64,000 bases of DNA from Rhodobacteraceae bacterium KLH11 (GCA_000158135.1 DS999531.1:640795-704794), one strand, 5' to 3'. Shown: positions 9,813 through 19,363, counted from the stretch's first letter. The notes: generated by a model from the letters alone, not told the origin. Numbers and translations: made by a program.

Positions 9813-10859
9813 TCAGGCGGAAGACCCGCAAATCGGGCAATCAGCGCGTTGCGACAGGGTGATCTTGCGGCTTTCGCCATAAAGCGCGTCATAGATCAGC
9901 ATCTCACCCCGCAGGGGCTGACCCGCCCCGGTGATCACCTTGATCGCCTCAACCGCCATCATCGCGCCCACAACGCCGGGCAGCGGACCGATCACGCCGG
10001 CCTCGGCACAAGATGGCGCCAGACCGGGGGCCGGGGCTTCGGGAAAGATGCATTGGTAACACGGGCCAGCAGTGGCCGGATCGAACACGCTGAGCTGCCC
10101 TTCCCATTGCGACAGCGCGCCCGAGATCAGCGGCTTGCCTAACGCCACGGCCGTGCGATTGGCCAGATAGCGCGTTTCAAAATTGTCGGTGCCATCAAGG
10201 ATCAGGTCGAAATCCGCGAACAGGTCGGCAGCAATCTCTTCGGTCAGACGGCGATGATACGGCAGAACCACCACGTTGGGATTTTGCGCCTGCATCGCTT
10301 GCTGGGCCGAAAACACTTTGGGTTTCCCGATATCGGTATCGCGGTGGATGACCTGCCGCTGCAGGTTCGCATTCTCGACCTCGTCATCGTCAATCACTCC
10401 GATCGTGCCCACACCAGCTGCCGCCAGATATTGCAACGCAGGCGCACCAAGGCCCCCGGCCCCGATCACCAGCACGCGCGCCTGTTTCATCCGCTTTTGA
10501 CCCGGCCCGCCCAGTTCGCGCAGAACAATGTGACGAGCATAGCGTTCAAGTTCGGTTTCGCTGAACTGGTCTGATGGCATGGCGGGCTCCGAGGCTGAGG
10601 TCGGCGCGGCGCGATTGCGCAGCGCTTTGATACCCCGCCCATAAAGCAGAACCAGCAGAGCTGAGCCAGCAAGGATCAGCCACATCGCAGCCGAACCGCC
10701 GGTGGCCTGACGCAGAGGGTTATCTTCGGGCAGCACAAGTTGCGCAATAATCACGCCCGTCAGCAACGCACCGATTGAGGCCAGCCGCGCGTTGCGGGAT
10801 ATCCCGGCCATATAGCCGACACCCCAAAGCCCGGCAGCAAGGATCAGAACCAATAACAT
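9813..10859 (-). CDS. membrane-anchored MoeB/ThiF/HesA-family adenylyltransferase
   Basis: E1-like enzyme (348 aa) of the family that adenylates the C-terminus of a ubiquitin-like sulphur carrier (MoaD, ThiS). The catalytic part starts near residue 100 (ERYARHIVLRELGGPGQ) and has the ATP-binding GAGGLGAPAL motif, DLILDGTDNFETRYLAN, a zinc pair CYQC, the reactive-type Cys in APSCAEAGV, and the second zinc pair CPIC at the end. Unusually, about 80 residues precede it with three hydrophobic stretches (roughly 2-19, 28-43, 57-73), so the enzyme should be tethered to the inner membrane. Its ATG shares one base with the dut stop codon. MoeB or ThiF function is likely; which carrier protein it serves is unknown. 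Confidence 0.87.
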   Translation of the reverse strand: MLLVLILAAGLWGVGYMAGISRNARLASIGALLTGVIIAQLVLPEDNPLRQATGGSAAMWLILAGSALLVLLYGRGIKALRNRAAPTSASEPAMPSDQFSETELERYARHIVLRELGGPGQKRMKQARVLVIGAGGLGAPALQYLAAAGVGTIGVIDDDEVENANLQRQVIHRDTDIGKPKVFSAQQAMQAQNPNVVVLPYHRRLTEEIAADLFADFDLILDGTDNFETRYLANRTAVALGKPLISGALSQWEGQLSVFDPATAGPCYQCIFPEAPAPGLAPSCAEAGVIGPLPGVVGAMMAVEAIKVITGAGQPLRGEMLIYDALYGESRKITLSQRADCPICGSSA

Positions 10860-11314
10860 CAGCCGCGCCCGGTCGAGCCGAAGCCACCAGCGCCGCGCCC
10901 GGTCTCGCTCAGCGCATCGACCGCTTCGAACGCGGCCTGCACAACGGGGGCGACAACCAGCTGCGCGATACGCTCACCATGGGTAATCTCAAAAGGGTCC
11001 TGCCCCGTGTTCAGCATGATCACGCCCAGCGGGCCGCGATAGTCGCTGTCGATGGTGCCCGGCGTATTGGGCAGGGTAATCCCGTGTTTCAGCGCAAGGC
11101 CCGAGCGCGGGCGGACCTGTATCTCGAACCCCGGCGGGATCTCGATCCTGAGGCCGGTTGGCACCAGCGCGCGGTGCCCCGGTTTCAGCGCAATTGGTGC
11201 CCCACCCGGCAGGTTGGCACGCACATCCGCGCCAGCCGCGCCTTGGGTCTCGTAAGAGGGCAGCGGCACTGACGGGTCGGCCCCATCCTCGCGGATCACA
11301 CGAATTGCTACCAT
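10859..11314 (-). CDS. dut: dUTP diphosphatase
   Basis: Trimeric dUTPase (151 aa) that hydrolyses dUTP to dUMP and keeps uracil out of DNA. All five family motifs are visible: [32 protein letters not shown] (catalytic Asp region), GERIAQLVV and the glycine-rich [11 protein letters not shown] at the C-terminus. The ATG at 11314 follows AAGAGG and gives the normal length; longer upstream frames run into coaBC. It lies 26 nt after coaBC, a neighbour also found in many other bacteria, and overlaps the next gene by one base (TGATG). Confidence 0.96.
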   Translation of the reverse strand: MVAIRVIREDGADPSVPLPSYETQGAAGADVRANLPGGAPIALKPGHRALVPTGLRIEIPPGFEIQVRPRSGLALKHGITLPNTPGTIDSDYRGPLGVIMLNTGQDPFEITHGERIAQLVVAPVVQAAFEAVDALSETGRGAGGFGSTGRG

Positions 11315-11340
11315 CACTGCACCTCTTGTCTTTGCGATTA

Positions 11341-12537
11341 TTATTGGCCCAGAGCGTCGGCAATCCGCGCCGCCAAACGCTTGGCCACATCGTCTTTGCC
11401 CATGCGTGGCCATTCCTCGGCCCCGTCTTCGGCGATCAGTACCACTGCGTTTTCAGACCCACCCATGATGCCGGTTGCCGGGCTGACATCGTTGGCCACG
11501 ATCCAGTCGCAGCCCTTGCGCGCACGTTTGGCGGTGGCGTGTTCGATCACGTTGTCCGTCTCGGCTGCAAAACCCACCACCAGCGCGGGCCGGTTCGTTT
11601 CCAGATGCGCAACACGTTTCAGGATGTCCGGGTTTTCGGCAAAATCCAACGCAGGCAGCCCATCGCGGCTTTTCTTCAGCTTGCGGTCCGAGGCCGTCGC
11701 CATCCGCCAATCGGCAACAGCAGCTGCAAACACGCCTGCATCAACCGGAAGTGCTGCATCCACCGCGTCTGACATCTGCTGCGCAGTTTCAACCTGCACC
11801 ACAGTTACTCCGTCTGGTGGCGGAACCTGGGCGGGCCCGGTGACAAACACCACCTCAGCCCCGAGCGCGGCCAGCGCGCGCGCCACGGCTGTTCCCTGTG
11901 CCCCCGAAGATCGGTTGGCGATATAGCGCACCGGATCAATCGGTTCATGTGTCGGCCCCGAGGTCACCAGGATACGTTTGCCTGACAGCGGCCCGGTGCC
12001 CAATTGCGCCTCGATCGCGGCCACAATCTCAAGCGGTTCCGACATCCGGCCCGGCCCGTATTCACCGCAAGCCATATCCCCTTCGTTCGGGCCGACAAAG
12101 CGCACGCCATCCGCTTTCAGCTGGGCGTGGTTGCGCCGGTTCGCGGGATGCTCCCACATGCGGACATTCATCGCGGGCGCGCACAGCACCGGCGTATCGG
12201 TTGCCATCAGCAGGGTCGAGGCCAGATCATTCGCCAACCCGCCTGCCATCTTGCCCATCAGATCCGCAGTCGCCGGGGCAACGACAAGCAGATCCGCCGA
12301 GCGTGACAATTGGATATGCCCCATCTCGGCCTCATCCGTCAGATCGAAGAGATCGCGATAGGCTTTTTCACCCGCCAGAGCGGACACAGACAGTGGCGTT
12401 ACAAATTCCTCGGCAGCGCGGGTCAGAACCGGCGTAACCGCAGCCCCGCGTTCACGCAGGCGGCGGATCAGATCAAGCGACTTGTAGGCCGCGATTCCAC
12501 CGCCAATAATCAGCAGAATGCGTTTGGATGACAGCAT
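11341..12537 (-). CDS. coaBC: bifunctional phosphopantothenoylcysteine decarboxylase / phosphopantothenate-cysteine ligase
   Basis: Two consecutive steps of coenzyme A synthesis in one 398-aa protein. The N-terminal flavoprotein CoaC half has [18 protein letters not shown], the His region [23 protein letters not shown] and the substrate-clamp Cys in [13 protein letters not shown]. The C-terminal CoaB half begins around residue 185 ([18 protein letters not shown]) with NRSSGAQG and [15 protein letters not shown] nucleotide-binding segments. It is the third gene of the rpoH operon, 63 nt after the ChaN-like gene. Confidence 0.96.
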   Translation of the reverse strand: MLSSKRILLIIGGGIAAYKSLDLIRRLRERGAAVTPVLTRAAEEFVTPLSVSALAGEKAYRDLFDLTDEAEMGHIQLSRSADLLVVAPATADLMGKMAGGLANDLASTLLMATDTPVLCAPAMNVRMWEHPANRRNHAQLKADGVRFVGPNEGDMACGEYGPGRMSEPLEIVAAIEAQLGTGPLSGKRILVTSGPTHEPIDPVRYIANRSSGAQGTAVARALAALGAEVVFVTGPAQVPPPDGVTVVQVETAQQMSDAVDAALPVDAGVFAAAVADWRMATASDRKLKKSRDGLPALDFAENPDILKRVAHLETNRPALVVGFAAETDNVIEHATAKRARKGCDWIVANDVSPATGIMGGSENAVVLIAEDGAEEWPRMGKDDVAKRLAARIADALGQ

Positions 12538-12600
12538 GTTTCGCCTTTCCCGTCCCGGTCGGCCCTGACATTAGGCAACGCTGCCGGGCAGTTCCAGCAG

Positions 12601-13422
12601 TTAATTCTGCACCTCGAAGGCTTTGCAGGGGTCTTCACGCACAACTGCCGGGCTGTCGATCACCGCGTCAAATTCACCGTCAATGATCCCGTCTTCGGAC
12701 TGCCCCAACACAAATACCTTCAATCCCGGGCGCAAGCGCGCAAGAAAGGTTGGAATGCCGCGATCCTTGCGGGCATGGCCATTGCCGGTGATCACTGCAA
12801 CCGGGCCGCCTGTTTCGTCAGAGGCACGCAGGATTGCCCGCGACAGCACAGCATCCCGCAGACGCTGGATTGCCACCATCTGAGGCAACGCCTCGGGCGG
12901 CAGGGCATCGCAATGGGCGGCAAGCTGATCGGCCTCGCGCGCGGCCTGATCCTCGGCTGACAGGGGCACCGTCAGCCCATACCGCGCCGCATCTGCACCC
13001 AGCGCGGTGGCCGCCCCGCGCTCCATCGCCTGACGCGCTGCCGCGCGCGGTACCATCGCGCCATAAACCGGCACATCAGCTGCCTGAAAAACAGGGTAAT
13101 ACATGCTGAGCGGCGGCCAGCCGGATTCAGCCCAGCGCAGAATTCTGGCCAGTTCTTCCGGGTTTGTTGCGGCTTTCTGGGCCAGCCGCTGCGCGCCTTC
13201 CTCGGTCACCATTTCCCAGACAACAGCCGAGGGCGCGATGGCCTTGATCGCTTCGGCCTGCACAAGGTGATGTTGGGGGTTGTCGTGAATCTCGCCCAGA
13301 ATAATGATATCCGCCGACTGAATATCGGCCAGAACATCATCCGGAACAAACTCGGCCCCACGCCCCCGATCAGGGAGGGTGACGAGCAGCAACAGCGCCG
13401 CAAGAATCGCATAAGGTTTCAT
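12601..13422 (-). CDS. ChaN-family haem-binding-type exported protein (PF04187)
   Basis: The 273-aa product has an N-terminal signal peptide (about residues 1-22, MKPYAILAALLLLVTLP, cleavage near GRGA) and no lipobox cysteine. The mature part shows the ChaN/Tiki-superfamily signature IILGEIHDNPQHH, VVWEMVTEEGAQRL and VAVITGNGHARKDRGIP. ChaN proteins bind haem in the envelope; a role in iron use is family knowledge and not proven here. The start overlaps the rpoH stop by 4 nt (ATGA), so it is translationally coupled to the sigma factor gene. The link may mean induction under heat or oxidative stress. Confidence 0.82.
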   Translation of the reverse strand: MKPYAILAALLLLVTLPDRGRGAEFVPDDVLADIQSADIIILGEIHDNPQHHLVQAEAIKAIAPSAVVWEMVTEEGAQRLAQKAATNPEELARILRWAESGWPPLSMYYPVFQAADVPVYGAMVPRAAARQAMERGAATALGADAARYGLTVPLSAEDQAAREADQLAAHCDALPPEALPQMVAIQRLRDAVLSRAILRASDETGGPVAVITGNGHARKDRGIPTFLARLRPGLKVFVLGQSEDGIIDGEFDAVIDSPAVVREDPCKAFEVQN

Positions 13423-14297
13423 GCGAAGAAGTGTTGCACCTCGCGCGATTGCGCTTCAAGGTTCTTGCGCATTTTGGTGAAGGCTGCGGCCTCAAGCTGG
13501 CGCACCCGCTCTTTTGACAAGCCGAGTTCCTGACCAAGGCTTTCCAGCGTCCGGGCGGGCTCACGCAGTTTGCGTTCGCGCACGATAAAACGCTCGCGAT
13601 CGTTCAGGGCCTGCATCGCGGTGACCAGCCAATCGCGCAATTGCTGCGTATCGTGGCTGTGTTCAACCGACTCGGCGGCCTGTTCGCGATCATCTTCCAG
13701 CGCATCGATCCATTCGCGTCCGTCCTCATCCGCTGACTGAACGGCGTTGAGCGAGAAATCCGAACCGGCAAGCCGCCCCTCCATCATCTCAACATCGCGC
13801 AGCGGCACGCCGATTTCAGCGGCAATCATCTGGTGCAGCTGATGGCGATCCAGATCAAGGCCTTCGGTTGCAGCTTCGCGCTCAAGCCGGGCCTGCACGC
13901 GGCGCATGTTGAAAAACAGCGATTTCTGGGACGAGGTCGACCCGGTCCGCACCATCGACCAGTTGCGCATGACATAATCCTGAATGCTCGCTTTGATCCA
14001 CCAGACCGCATAGGTCGAAAAGCGCACACCGCGATCCGGATCAAACTTGTCTGCGGCTTTCATCAGGCCCAGACCGGCCTCTTGGATCAGATCATTCATC
14101 GGCGCGCCATAGCGTTTGAACTTGGCCGCCATGGAAATCGCCAGCCGCATATAGGCGGTGATCAAACGATGCAGGGCTTGTTCATCCCGGTTGTCACGCC
14201 ATGCATAAGCCAGTTGTAATTCGGTCTCGGCATCCAGCAATTCGGCCTTCATTGCCTGCCGGGACATCGAAAAATCATTTGCGTTGTCCAGTGCCAT
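13419..14297 (-). CDS. rpoH: RNA polymerase factor sigma-32 (RpoH family, probably RpoHII type)
   Basis: Heat-shock/oxidative-stress sigma factor of 292 aa. Region 2 contains DLIQEAGLGLMKAADKFDP and FSTYAVWWIKASIQDYV; the RpoH-box equivalent is SSQKSLFFNMRRVQARL. Region 4 has LESLGQELGLSKERVRQLEAAA. Rhodobacteraceae usually carry two RpoH proteins; the synteny with chaN-coaBC-dut suggests the RpoHII type that responds to singlet oxygen in Rhodobacter, but this is inference. AAAGGGAGAG precedes the ATG. It is divergent from cobU. Confidence 0.93.
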   Translation of the reverse strand: MALDNANDFSMSRQAMKAELLDAETELQLAYAWRDNRDEQALHRLITAYMRLAISMAAKFKRYGAPMNDLIQEAGLGLMKAADKFDPDRGVRFSTYAVWWIKASIQDYVMRNWSMVRTGSTSSQKSLFFNMRRVQARLEREAATEGLDLDRHQLHQMIAAEIGVPLRDVEMMEGRLAGSDFSLNAVQSADEDGREWIDALEDDREQAAESVEHSHDTQQLRDWLVTAMQALNDRERFIVRERKLREPARTLESLGQELGLSKERVRQLEAAAFTKMRKNLEAQSREVQHFFA

Positions 14298-14398
14298 GCG
14301 ACTCTCCCTTTTTCACAGGCGATGGGCCGGGCTTGCCTTGCCGACCTATGGTCGATACGCAGGACAAAACCGGGTGGATCACCAGAAAGGTAATAAAA

Positions 14399-14920
14399 GT
14401 GCATGCCGATTTAACCTTAATAATAGGCGGCGCTGCATCCGGAAAGTCGCTTTTCTCAGAACAACTTGTTGTTTCAACGGGGAAAAAACGCATATATTTC
14501 GCGACATCACAAATTTTTGATGATGAGATGCGACAGAAAATTATGCAACATATTGCACAAAGAGGGGATGGATGGACCACAATTGAGGCTCCGCTTGACC
14601 TCACCCCCGGGCTTGCACGGCTGACGTCCGACCACATCTGCCTGATCGATTGCGCCACAATGTGGCTGACCAATCACCTGCTGGCCGGCTCTGATCTTGC
14701 GCAGGTGCAGGCCGAATTTCTTGCCGCATTGCGCAGCTGCGCGGCGCAGGTTGTCATCGTATCGAACGAGGTTGGCCACGGCATCGTGCCGGACAATGCC
14801 CTGTCGCGCAAATTCCGCGAGGCGCAGGGGCGGCTGAACATCGCCCTCGCCGCTCAGGCGGATCGGGTGATACAGGTTACTGCCGGTTTGCCTCTGGTTC
14901 TCAAGGGAGAGCCTCTGTGA
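14399..14920 (+). CDS. cobU: bifunctional adenosylcobinamide kinase / adenosylcobinamide-phosphate guanylyltransferase
   Basis: Cobalamin nucleotide-loop assembly enzyme (CobU/CobP), 173 aa from the chosen start. The P-loop is GGAASGKS (residues 10-17), followed by HIAQRGDGWTTIEAP with the guanylylated His region, LIDCATMWLTNHLL and VSNEVGHGIVPDNALSR. I chose the GTG at 14399 because it gives the family length and sits behind AAAGG; an ATG at 14348 would add 17 residues not expected in the family. The first about 150 nt are clearly more AT-rich than the rest of the gene. The stop overlaps the next gene (GTGA). Confidence 0.9.
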   Translation: MHADLTLIIGGAASGKSLFSEQLVVSTGKKRIYFATSQIFDDEMRQKIMQHIAQRGDGWTTIEAPLDLTPGLARLTSDHICLIDCATMWLTNHLLAGSDLAQVQAEFLAALRSCAAQVVIVSNEVGHGIVPDNALSRKFREAQGRLNIALAAQADRVIQVTAGLPLVLKGEPL

Positions 14921-15495
14921 CGCAGCTGCATCTGGTCCGGCACGGGCCCACCCATGCCAAAACCATGGTGGGCTGGTCCGATCTGCCCGCTGATCTGAGC
15001 GATAGGGCACAGATTGCCCGGCTGCAGGCGCATCTGCCCGCGGAAGCGATCGTTGTCTCGTCAGACCTGTCCCGCGCCGCCGATACGGCCAGCGCGATAC
15101 AGGGCACACGCCGCCGCCTGCCCCATCGCCCGGACCTGCGCGAAATCAATTTCGGCACGTGGGAGATGCGATCCCATGCCGAGATTGAAGCCGAAGACCC
15201 CGAGCTTTGCTTTGCCTATTGGGACAACCCCGGTGAGGTCAGGCCGCCAAACGGCGAAAGCTGGAATGAGGTATGTGCCCGGGTTAATGCAGCTATCGAT
15301 GCCCTCATGACAGCTCATGACGGAGGCCACCTGATCGTGGTGGCGCATTTCGGTGTGATTCTGACTCAGCTGCAGCGGGCTTTGAGGGTTGATGCGCAAC
15401 AGGCATTCAGCCACCGGATCGACAACCTGTCCGTTACCGAGATCACCCGCCACAGCGATCACTGGTCGGTGGGCCGGATCAATCACCTGCCGTGA
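14917..15495 (+). CDS. histidine phosphatase family protein, probably alpha-ribazole phosphatase
   Basis: Phosphoglycerate-mutase-like phosphatase of 192 aa. The catalytic RHG motif is at residues 8-10 (LVRHGPTH), the acid/base region follows LREINFGTWEM, and the second catalytic His is in LIVVAHFGVI. It starts with GTG overlapping the cobU stop, so the two are translationally coupled. In cobalamin synthesis CobC removes the phosphate from alpha-ribazole-5'-phosphate, and coupling to cobU supports that role here. The family is broad, so the substrate is inferred from context. Confidence 0.8.
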   Translation: MTQLHLVRHGPTHAKTMVGWSDLPADLSDRAQIARLQAHLPAEAIVVSSDLSRAADTASAIQGTRRRLPHRPDLREINFGTWEMRSHAEIEAEDPELCFAYWDNPGEVRPPNGESWNEVCARVNAAIDALMTAHDGGHLIVVAHFGVILTQLQRALRVDAQQAFSHRIDNLSVTEITRHSDHWSVGRINHLP

Positions 15496-15553
15496 TAGGG
15501 TTGCGCACAAATCACCGATTTACGGGCAGGCGCGCAAGCGACATCCTGCGGCC

Positions 15554-16438
15554 ATGACCTACGATCTTTTTATCGGCGACCGGTTGTTTTCAAGCTGGTC
15601 CATGCGCGGATGGTTGATGCTTGAGAAATTCGGCCTGCCATATCGCACCCATATGATTGGCCTTTATTCCGGCACCATGGCAACGGATATGGAACCGCTG
15701 GCTCCCGCCCGCCTTGTCCCCGCGCTGCGCCTGCCTGATGGAACGGTGGTTGGGGAAAGCCTCGCCATGGCAGAGACTTTGGCCGAACGCCATCCCGAGG
15801 CCGGGTTATGGCCAACCGACCCCGCAGCGCGCGCCACCGCGCGTTGGCTTTGTGCCGAAATGGTTGCCGGATTCACCCTCCTGCGCGACCAGTGCCCGAT
15901 GCAGTTGCAATGCTGCTGGCAGGGGTTCCGCCCCACATCCGAAACCCGGGCCGATCTGCAACGGATCGAGACCCTTTGGACCCATGCGCGAAGCATCTCG
16001 GGCGCGGCAACCGGGCCGCTGTTTGGGACCTATTCGCTGGCAGATGTGTTCTACACCCCCGTGGCCGCGCGCATAATCGGGTACGGCCTGCCGGTGTCAG
16101 CGGCCAATCATGCCTATTGCCTGGAGCTGTTGTCAGATATTACCGTTCGGCAGTGGCGCGCGATGGGCAAAACAGTTTCCTATGATCCGTTCCCTTATCC
16201 ACAAGACCTGCCCGCCAGCGACTGGCCCATTGGCGGAACCTCATCGGCCCGTGCGGTTGATACCGGTCCTTCGATCAATGCAGCCTGCCCCTATTCTGGC
16301 AAACCCGTTTCGGATTACCTTGTGCTCGATGGCAAGATCTGGGGTTTCTGCAACGCATTCTGCCGGGATAAAACCGTGGCCGACCCCGCCGCATGGCCCA
16401 AATTCATTCAAATGGCGGGCGGTGTTAACGATTCCTAA
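15554..16438 (+). CDS. glutathione S-transferase with C-terminal YHS-like domain
   Basis: The 294-aa product begins with a GST thioredoxin-like domain (FIGDRLFSSWSMRGWLML, with PALRLPDGTVVGESLAMAETL as the cis-Pro/Glu-Ser glutathione-binding region), followed by an all-helical GST C-domain to about residue 215. The last about 55 residues are extra: ACPYSGKPVSDYL then WGFCNAFCRDKTVADP, a Cys pattern resembling the YHS/TRASH metal-binding fold. No strong Shine-Dalgarno precedes the ATG, which is chosen because it fits the GST N-terminus. Substrate unknown. It stands 58 nt after the phosphatase gene and before comM. Confidence 0.83.
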   Translation: MTYDLFIGDRLFSSWSMRGWLMLEKFGLPYRTHMIGLYSGTMATDMEPLAPARLVPALRLPDGTVVGESLAMAETLAERHPEAGLWPTDPAARATARWLCAEMVAGFTLLRDQCPMQLQCCWQGFRPTSETRADLQRIETLWTHARSISGAATGPLFGTYSLADVFYTPVAARIIGYGLPVSAANHAYCLELLSDITVRQWRAMGKTVSYDPFPYPQDLPASDWPIGGTSSARAVDTGPSINAACPYSGKPVSDYLVLDGKIWGFCNAFCRDKTVADPAAWPKFIQMAGGVNDS

Positions 16439-16439
16439 A
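16425..16439 (+). promoter_or_regulatory. near-consensus CtrA-type box upstream of comM
   Basis: TTAA, seven bases, then TAAA: one mismatch from the TTAA-N7-TTAA binding motif of the cell-cycle regulator CtrA. It overlaps the stop of the GST gene and lies about 46 nt before the comM ATG. A further half-site, TTAACCAC, begins at 16464. CtrA control of competence genes including comM is known in Rhodobacteraceae that make gene transfer agents. Binding here is inferred. Confidence 0.4.
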
Positions 16440-16485
16440 CCGTGCGGGTGGCAACAACATCCTGTTAACCACAAACGGGATTGCC

Positions 16486-18000
16486 ATGGTTGCCCGCGCC
16501 CATACCGTCGCTTTTCAGGGGGTCGATGCCCGCCCGGTCGAGGTGCAATGCGCCGTCTCGCCGGGCCTTCCGGCCTTTTCCATCGTCGGCCTGCCGGACA
16601 AAGCGGTATCCGAGGCACGGGACCGCGTGCGCAGCGCTCTGAGCTCAATGGCTATCGCGCTGCCCTCGAAACGGATCACCATCAACCTGGCGCCGGCCGA
16701 TCTGCCGAAAGAGGGCAGCCATTTCGATCTGCCCATCGCGGTGGCATTGTTGTCGGCGCTCGAAATCATCCCGTCAGATGCGGCTGAAGGGGCTGTGGCC
16801 CTTGGTGAACTGTCCCTCGATGGCTCTTTGGTTCCGGTTGTGGGTGCCCTGCCCGCCGCCATGACCGCCGCGGCCGAGGATCGCTGCCTGCTCTGCCCGC
16901 GCGCTTCAAGCGCCGAAGCGGCCTGGGTGGATGCAACTCAGGTCATTGGTGCCGGGTCGCTGGGGGACGTGGTGCGCCATTTCACCGGCCAATCCGCCCT
17001 GCCCGCGGCAAGCCCGGGTGAGGTCAGCCTGTCACCCGGGGCGCGAGACCTGCGCGATGTCAAAGGGCAGGAACGCGCCAAACGGGCTTTGGAAATTGCA
17101 GCAGCCGGGCGGCATCACCTGATCATGATCGGAACGCCGGGCTCGGGCAAATCCATGCTGGCCGCGCGCTTGCCAGGCATCCTGCCCATGCTAACGCCCG
17201 TAGAGGCGCTGGAGACCTCGATGATCCAGTCTCTCTGCGGCTTGCTGGACGAAGGCGGCATAAACCGCGCCAGACCATTTCGCGAACCCCATCACACGGC
17301 ATCGATGGCTGCCATCGTTGGTGGCGGCAAAGGGGCAAAACCCGGCGAGATATCGCTGGCGCATAATGGCATTCTGTTCATGGACGAGTTTCCCGAATTC
17401 CCGCGCACCGTTCTGGAAACCTTGCGCCAGCCCATCGAGACCGGCGAGGTCATGGTCGCCCGCGCCAATGCGCATGTGAAATACCCGTGCCGGTTCATGC
17501 TGGTGGCTGCCGCGAACCCCTGCAAATGCGGTTATCTGACCGACCCCTCCCGCGCCTGTTCACGCGCGCCTGCCTGTGGCGAGGATTATCTGGGCCGCAT
17601 CTCGGGCCCGTTAATGGACAGGTTTGATCTGCGTATCGAGGTGCCCCCGGTTGCCTTTACCGACCTCGATCTTCCCCCATCCGGTGACAGTTCTGCCACC
17701 GTCGCCGCACGGGTCGAGGCCGCGCGCGCTGTTCAGACAGACCGGTTCCGCGACATTCCGGGCACACGACAAAATGCGGATGCCGAGGGCAAGCTGCTGG
17801 AAGACATCGCCGCGCCCGATGCCGAGGGCAAAGAGCTGCTGTTAAAGGCCGCCGAGCGTTTTGGCCTGTCGGCCCGCGCCTTCCACCGCATCCTGCGTGT
17901 GGCGCGCACCATCGCTGATCTGGAGGGCGCGCCTGACGTGCGTCGCCCTCATGTGGCCGAAGCGCTGAGTTTTCGCATCAGCGCCAAAGCCGGGGCTTAA
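16486..18000 (+). CDS. comM: YifB/ComM family Mg-chelatase-like AAA+ ATPase
   Basis: ComM-type hexameric helicase (504 aa) that promotes branch migration and integration of incoming single-stranded DNA. The N-terminal ChlI-like domain shows the family start [20 protein letters not shown] and [18 protein letters not shown]. Walker A is [13 protein letters not shown] and Walker B is [28 protein letters not shown] and [13 protein letters not shown] follow, and the C-terminal Mg_chelatase_C helices begin near [20 protein letters not shown]. It is convergent with gshB, overlapping by 4 nt. Confidence 0.93.
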   Translation: MVARAHTVAFQGVDARPVEVQCAVSPGLPAFSIVGLPDKAVSEARDRVRSALSSMAIALPSKRITINLAPADLPKEGSHFDLPIAVALLSALEIIPSDAAEGAVALGELSLDGSLVPVVGALPAAMTAAAEDRCLLCPRASSAEAAWVDATQVIGAGSLGDVVRHFTGQSALPAASPGEVSLSPGARDLRDVKGQERAKRALEIAAAGRHHLIMIGTPGSGKSMLAARLPGILPMLTPVEALETSMIQSLCGLLDEGGINRARPFREPHHTASMAAIVGGGKGAKPGEISLAHNGILFMDEFPEFPRTVLETLRQPIETGEVMVARANAHVKYPCRFMLVAAANPCKCGYLTDPSRACSRAPACGEDYLGRISGPLMDRFDLRIEVPPVAFTDLDLPPSGDSSATVAARVEAARAVQTDRFRDIPGTRQNADAEGKLLEDIAAPDAEGKELLLKAAERFGLSARAFHRILRVARTIADLEGAPDVRRPHVAEALSFRISAKAGA

Positions 18001-18929
18001 AGCTTGGCCTCGATCGCTTGCCAGATCTTTTCGGCGATGTTTTCGCCATTGAACCGCTCAAGCTCCTGAATGCCCGTGGGTGAGGTCACGTTGATCTCGG
18101 TCAGATAGTCGCCAATCACGTCGATACCGACAAAGACCTGCCCCCGTTCTTTCAGCAACGGGCCGATGGCGGCACAGATTTCCATATCACGCTCGGTCAG
18201 GCCGATCTTTTCCGGTCGCCCGCCCACATGCATGTTCGACCGGGTTTCCCCCGCAGCAGGGACGCGGTTGATGGCACCTACGGGTTCCCCATCGACAAGA
18301 ATCACACGCTTGTCGCCATTGCGCACATCGGGCAGGAATTTCTGCGCAATCAGCGGCTCGCGGGAAAAACCCGCGAACAATTCATGCAGCGAGGTCAGAT
18401 TGCGGTCATTCTCGTCCAGTCGGAATACCCCGGCCCCGCCATTGCCATAAAGCGGCTTGAGGATGATATCGCCATGCTTTTCCTTGAACGCCTTGAGGGT
18501 TTGCAAATCGCGCGCAATCGTGGTGGGCGGTGTCAGTTCGGGGAAATCCAGCACCAGCAGCTTTTCGGGATAGTTGCGCACCCAGAACGGATCATTCACC
18601 ACAAGCGTCTGCCCCTTGAGGCGATCAAGCAAATGGGTCGAGGTGATGTAATGCATGTCGAACGGAGGATCCTGCCGCAGCCAGACCACATCGAAATCGG
18701 CCAGATCAACCTCATGCTCGGGGCCCAGTATTGCCGGATCTCCTGCAACCCTCTGCACCGACATGTCATGGCCACGGGCTGTGACTCTGCCTTCCTGATA
18801 GGCCAGTTGATCCGGGCTATAGAAAAACAGCTGATGACCACGCGCCTGCGCTTCCTCGGCCAGACGGAAGGAGCTGTCGGCGGTGATGTCTACGGCCCCG
18901 ATCGGGTCCATCTGAAAGGCGATCTTCAT
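17997..18929 (-). CDS. gshB: glutathione synthetase
   Basis: ATP-grasp ligase (310 aa) that joins glycine to gamma-glutamylcysteine. Typical GshB features are the N-terminus [56 protein letters not shown] for ATP binding, [21 protein letters not shown], and [16 protein letters not shown] for metal and substrate binding. Length is normal. The GST gene about 1.6 kb away may use the product, though the two are on opposite strands. Confidence 0.96.
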   Translation of the reverse strand: MKIAFQMDPIGAVDITADSSFRLAEEAQARGHQLFFYSPDQLAYQEGRVTARGHDMSVQRVAGDPAILGPEHEVDLADFDVVWLRQDPPFDMHYITSTHLLDRLKGQTLVVNDPFWVRNYPEKLLVLDFPELTPPTTIARDLQTLKAFKEKHGDIILKPLYGNGGAGVFRLDENDRNLTSLHELFAGFSREPLIAQKFLPDVRNGDKRVILVDGEPVGAINRVPAAGETRSNMHVGGRPEKIGLTERDMEICAAIGPLLKERGQVFVGIDVIGDYLTEINVTSPTGIQELERFNGENIAEKIWQAIEAKL

Positions 18930-18990
18930 GGCTTGTCCCTCAATTCTACGCCCGATACATGGCGCAGAGGCTTGATGGGTTCAATGGGGA

Positions 18991-19362
18991 TCAGCCCAAA
19001 CCAAAGGCGTTTTCGACAATTTCGATAGACCCGGCACGATCCACCAAAGCTGCATCAAAGCGCATATTGGTCAATTGGCCATCCGGTTCCTGCTCCAGAA
19101 ACGCGGCCGCCGATATGCATATTCGATCCATCTGTCTGCGGCTGATCCGGGCTGCAGCCTGTGCGAAACTGCTGCTTTTCTTAACCTCCACAAATACCAG
19201 CCCATCGGCATTGCGCGCGATCAAATCAACTTCGCCGCCCGCACCGCGCCATCTGCGCCGCGCGATAGAATATCCGCGTCGTTCATATTCGGAGGCAACG
19301 CAAAGCTCAGCCGATTGCCCCGCGTGATAAGAAACTGAACCCTGAACAGATCGCTGTGCCAT
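18991..19362 (-). CDS. yraN: YraN family (UPF0102) nuclease-fold protein
   Basis: A 123-aa protein of the YraN/UPF0102 family, which has a restriction-endonuclease-like fold. The signature reads GRRWRGAGGEVDLIAR-like in the middle (RRRWRGAGGEVDLIARN), then VFVEVKKSSSF, giving the Asp and Glu-x-Lys of a PD-(D/E)xK core. The biochemical role is unsettled in the family. It follows rsmI by one base on the minus strand, the same neighbourhood (yraL-yraM-yraN) as in E. coli. Confidence 0.88.
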   Translation of the reverse strand: MAQRSVQGSVSYHAGQSAELCVASEYERRGYSIARRRWRGAGGEVDLIARNADGLVFVEVKKSSSFAQAAARISRRQMDRICISAAAFLEQEPDGQLTNMRFDAALVDRAGSIEIVENAFGLG

Positions 19363-19363
19363 A

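Noticed and set aside
14298..14398. Cobalamin riboswitch upstream of cobU
   Set aside because: The rpoH-cobU spacer is only about 100 nt and lacks the B12-box sequence, so a full riboswitch cannot fit.
14411..14420. TTAACCTTAA at the start of cobU as a CtrA box
   Set aside because: The half-sites are two bases apart and not seven; it lies inside the coding region.
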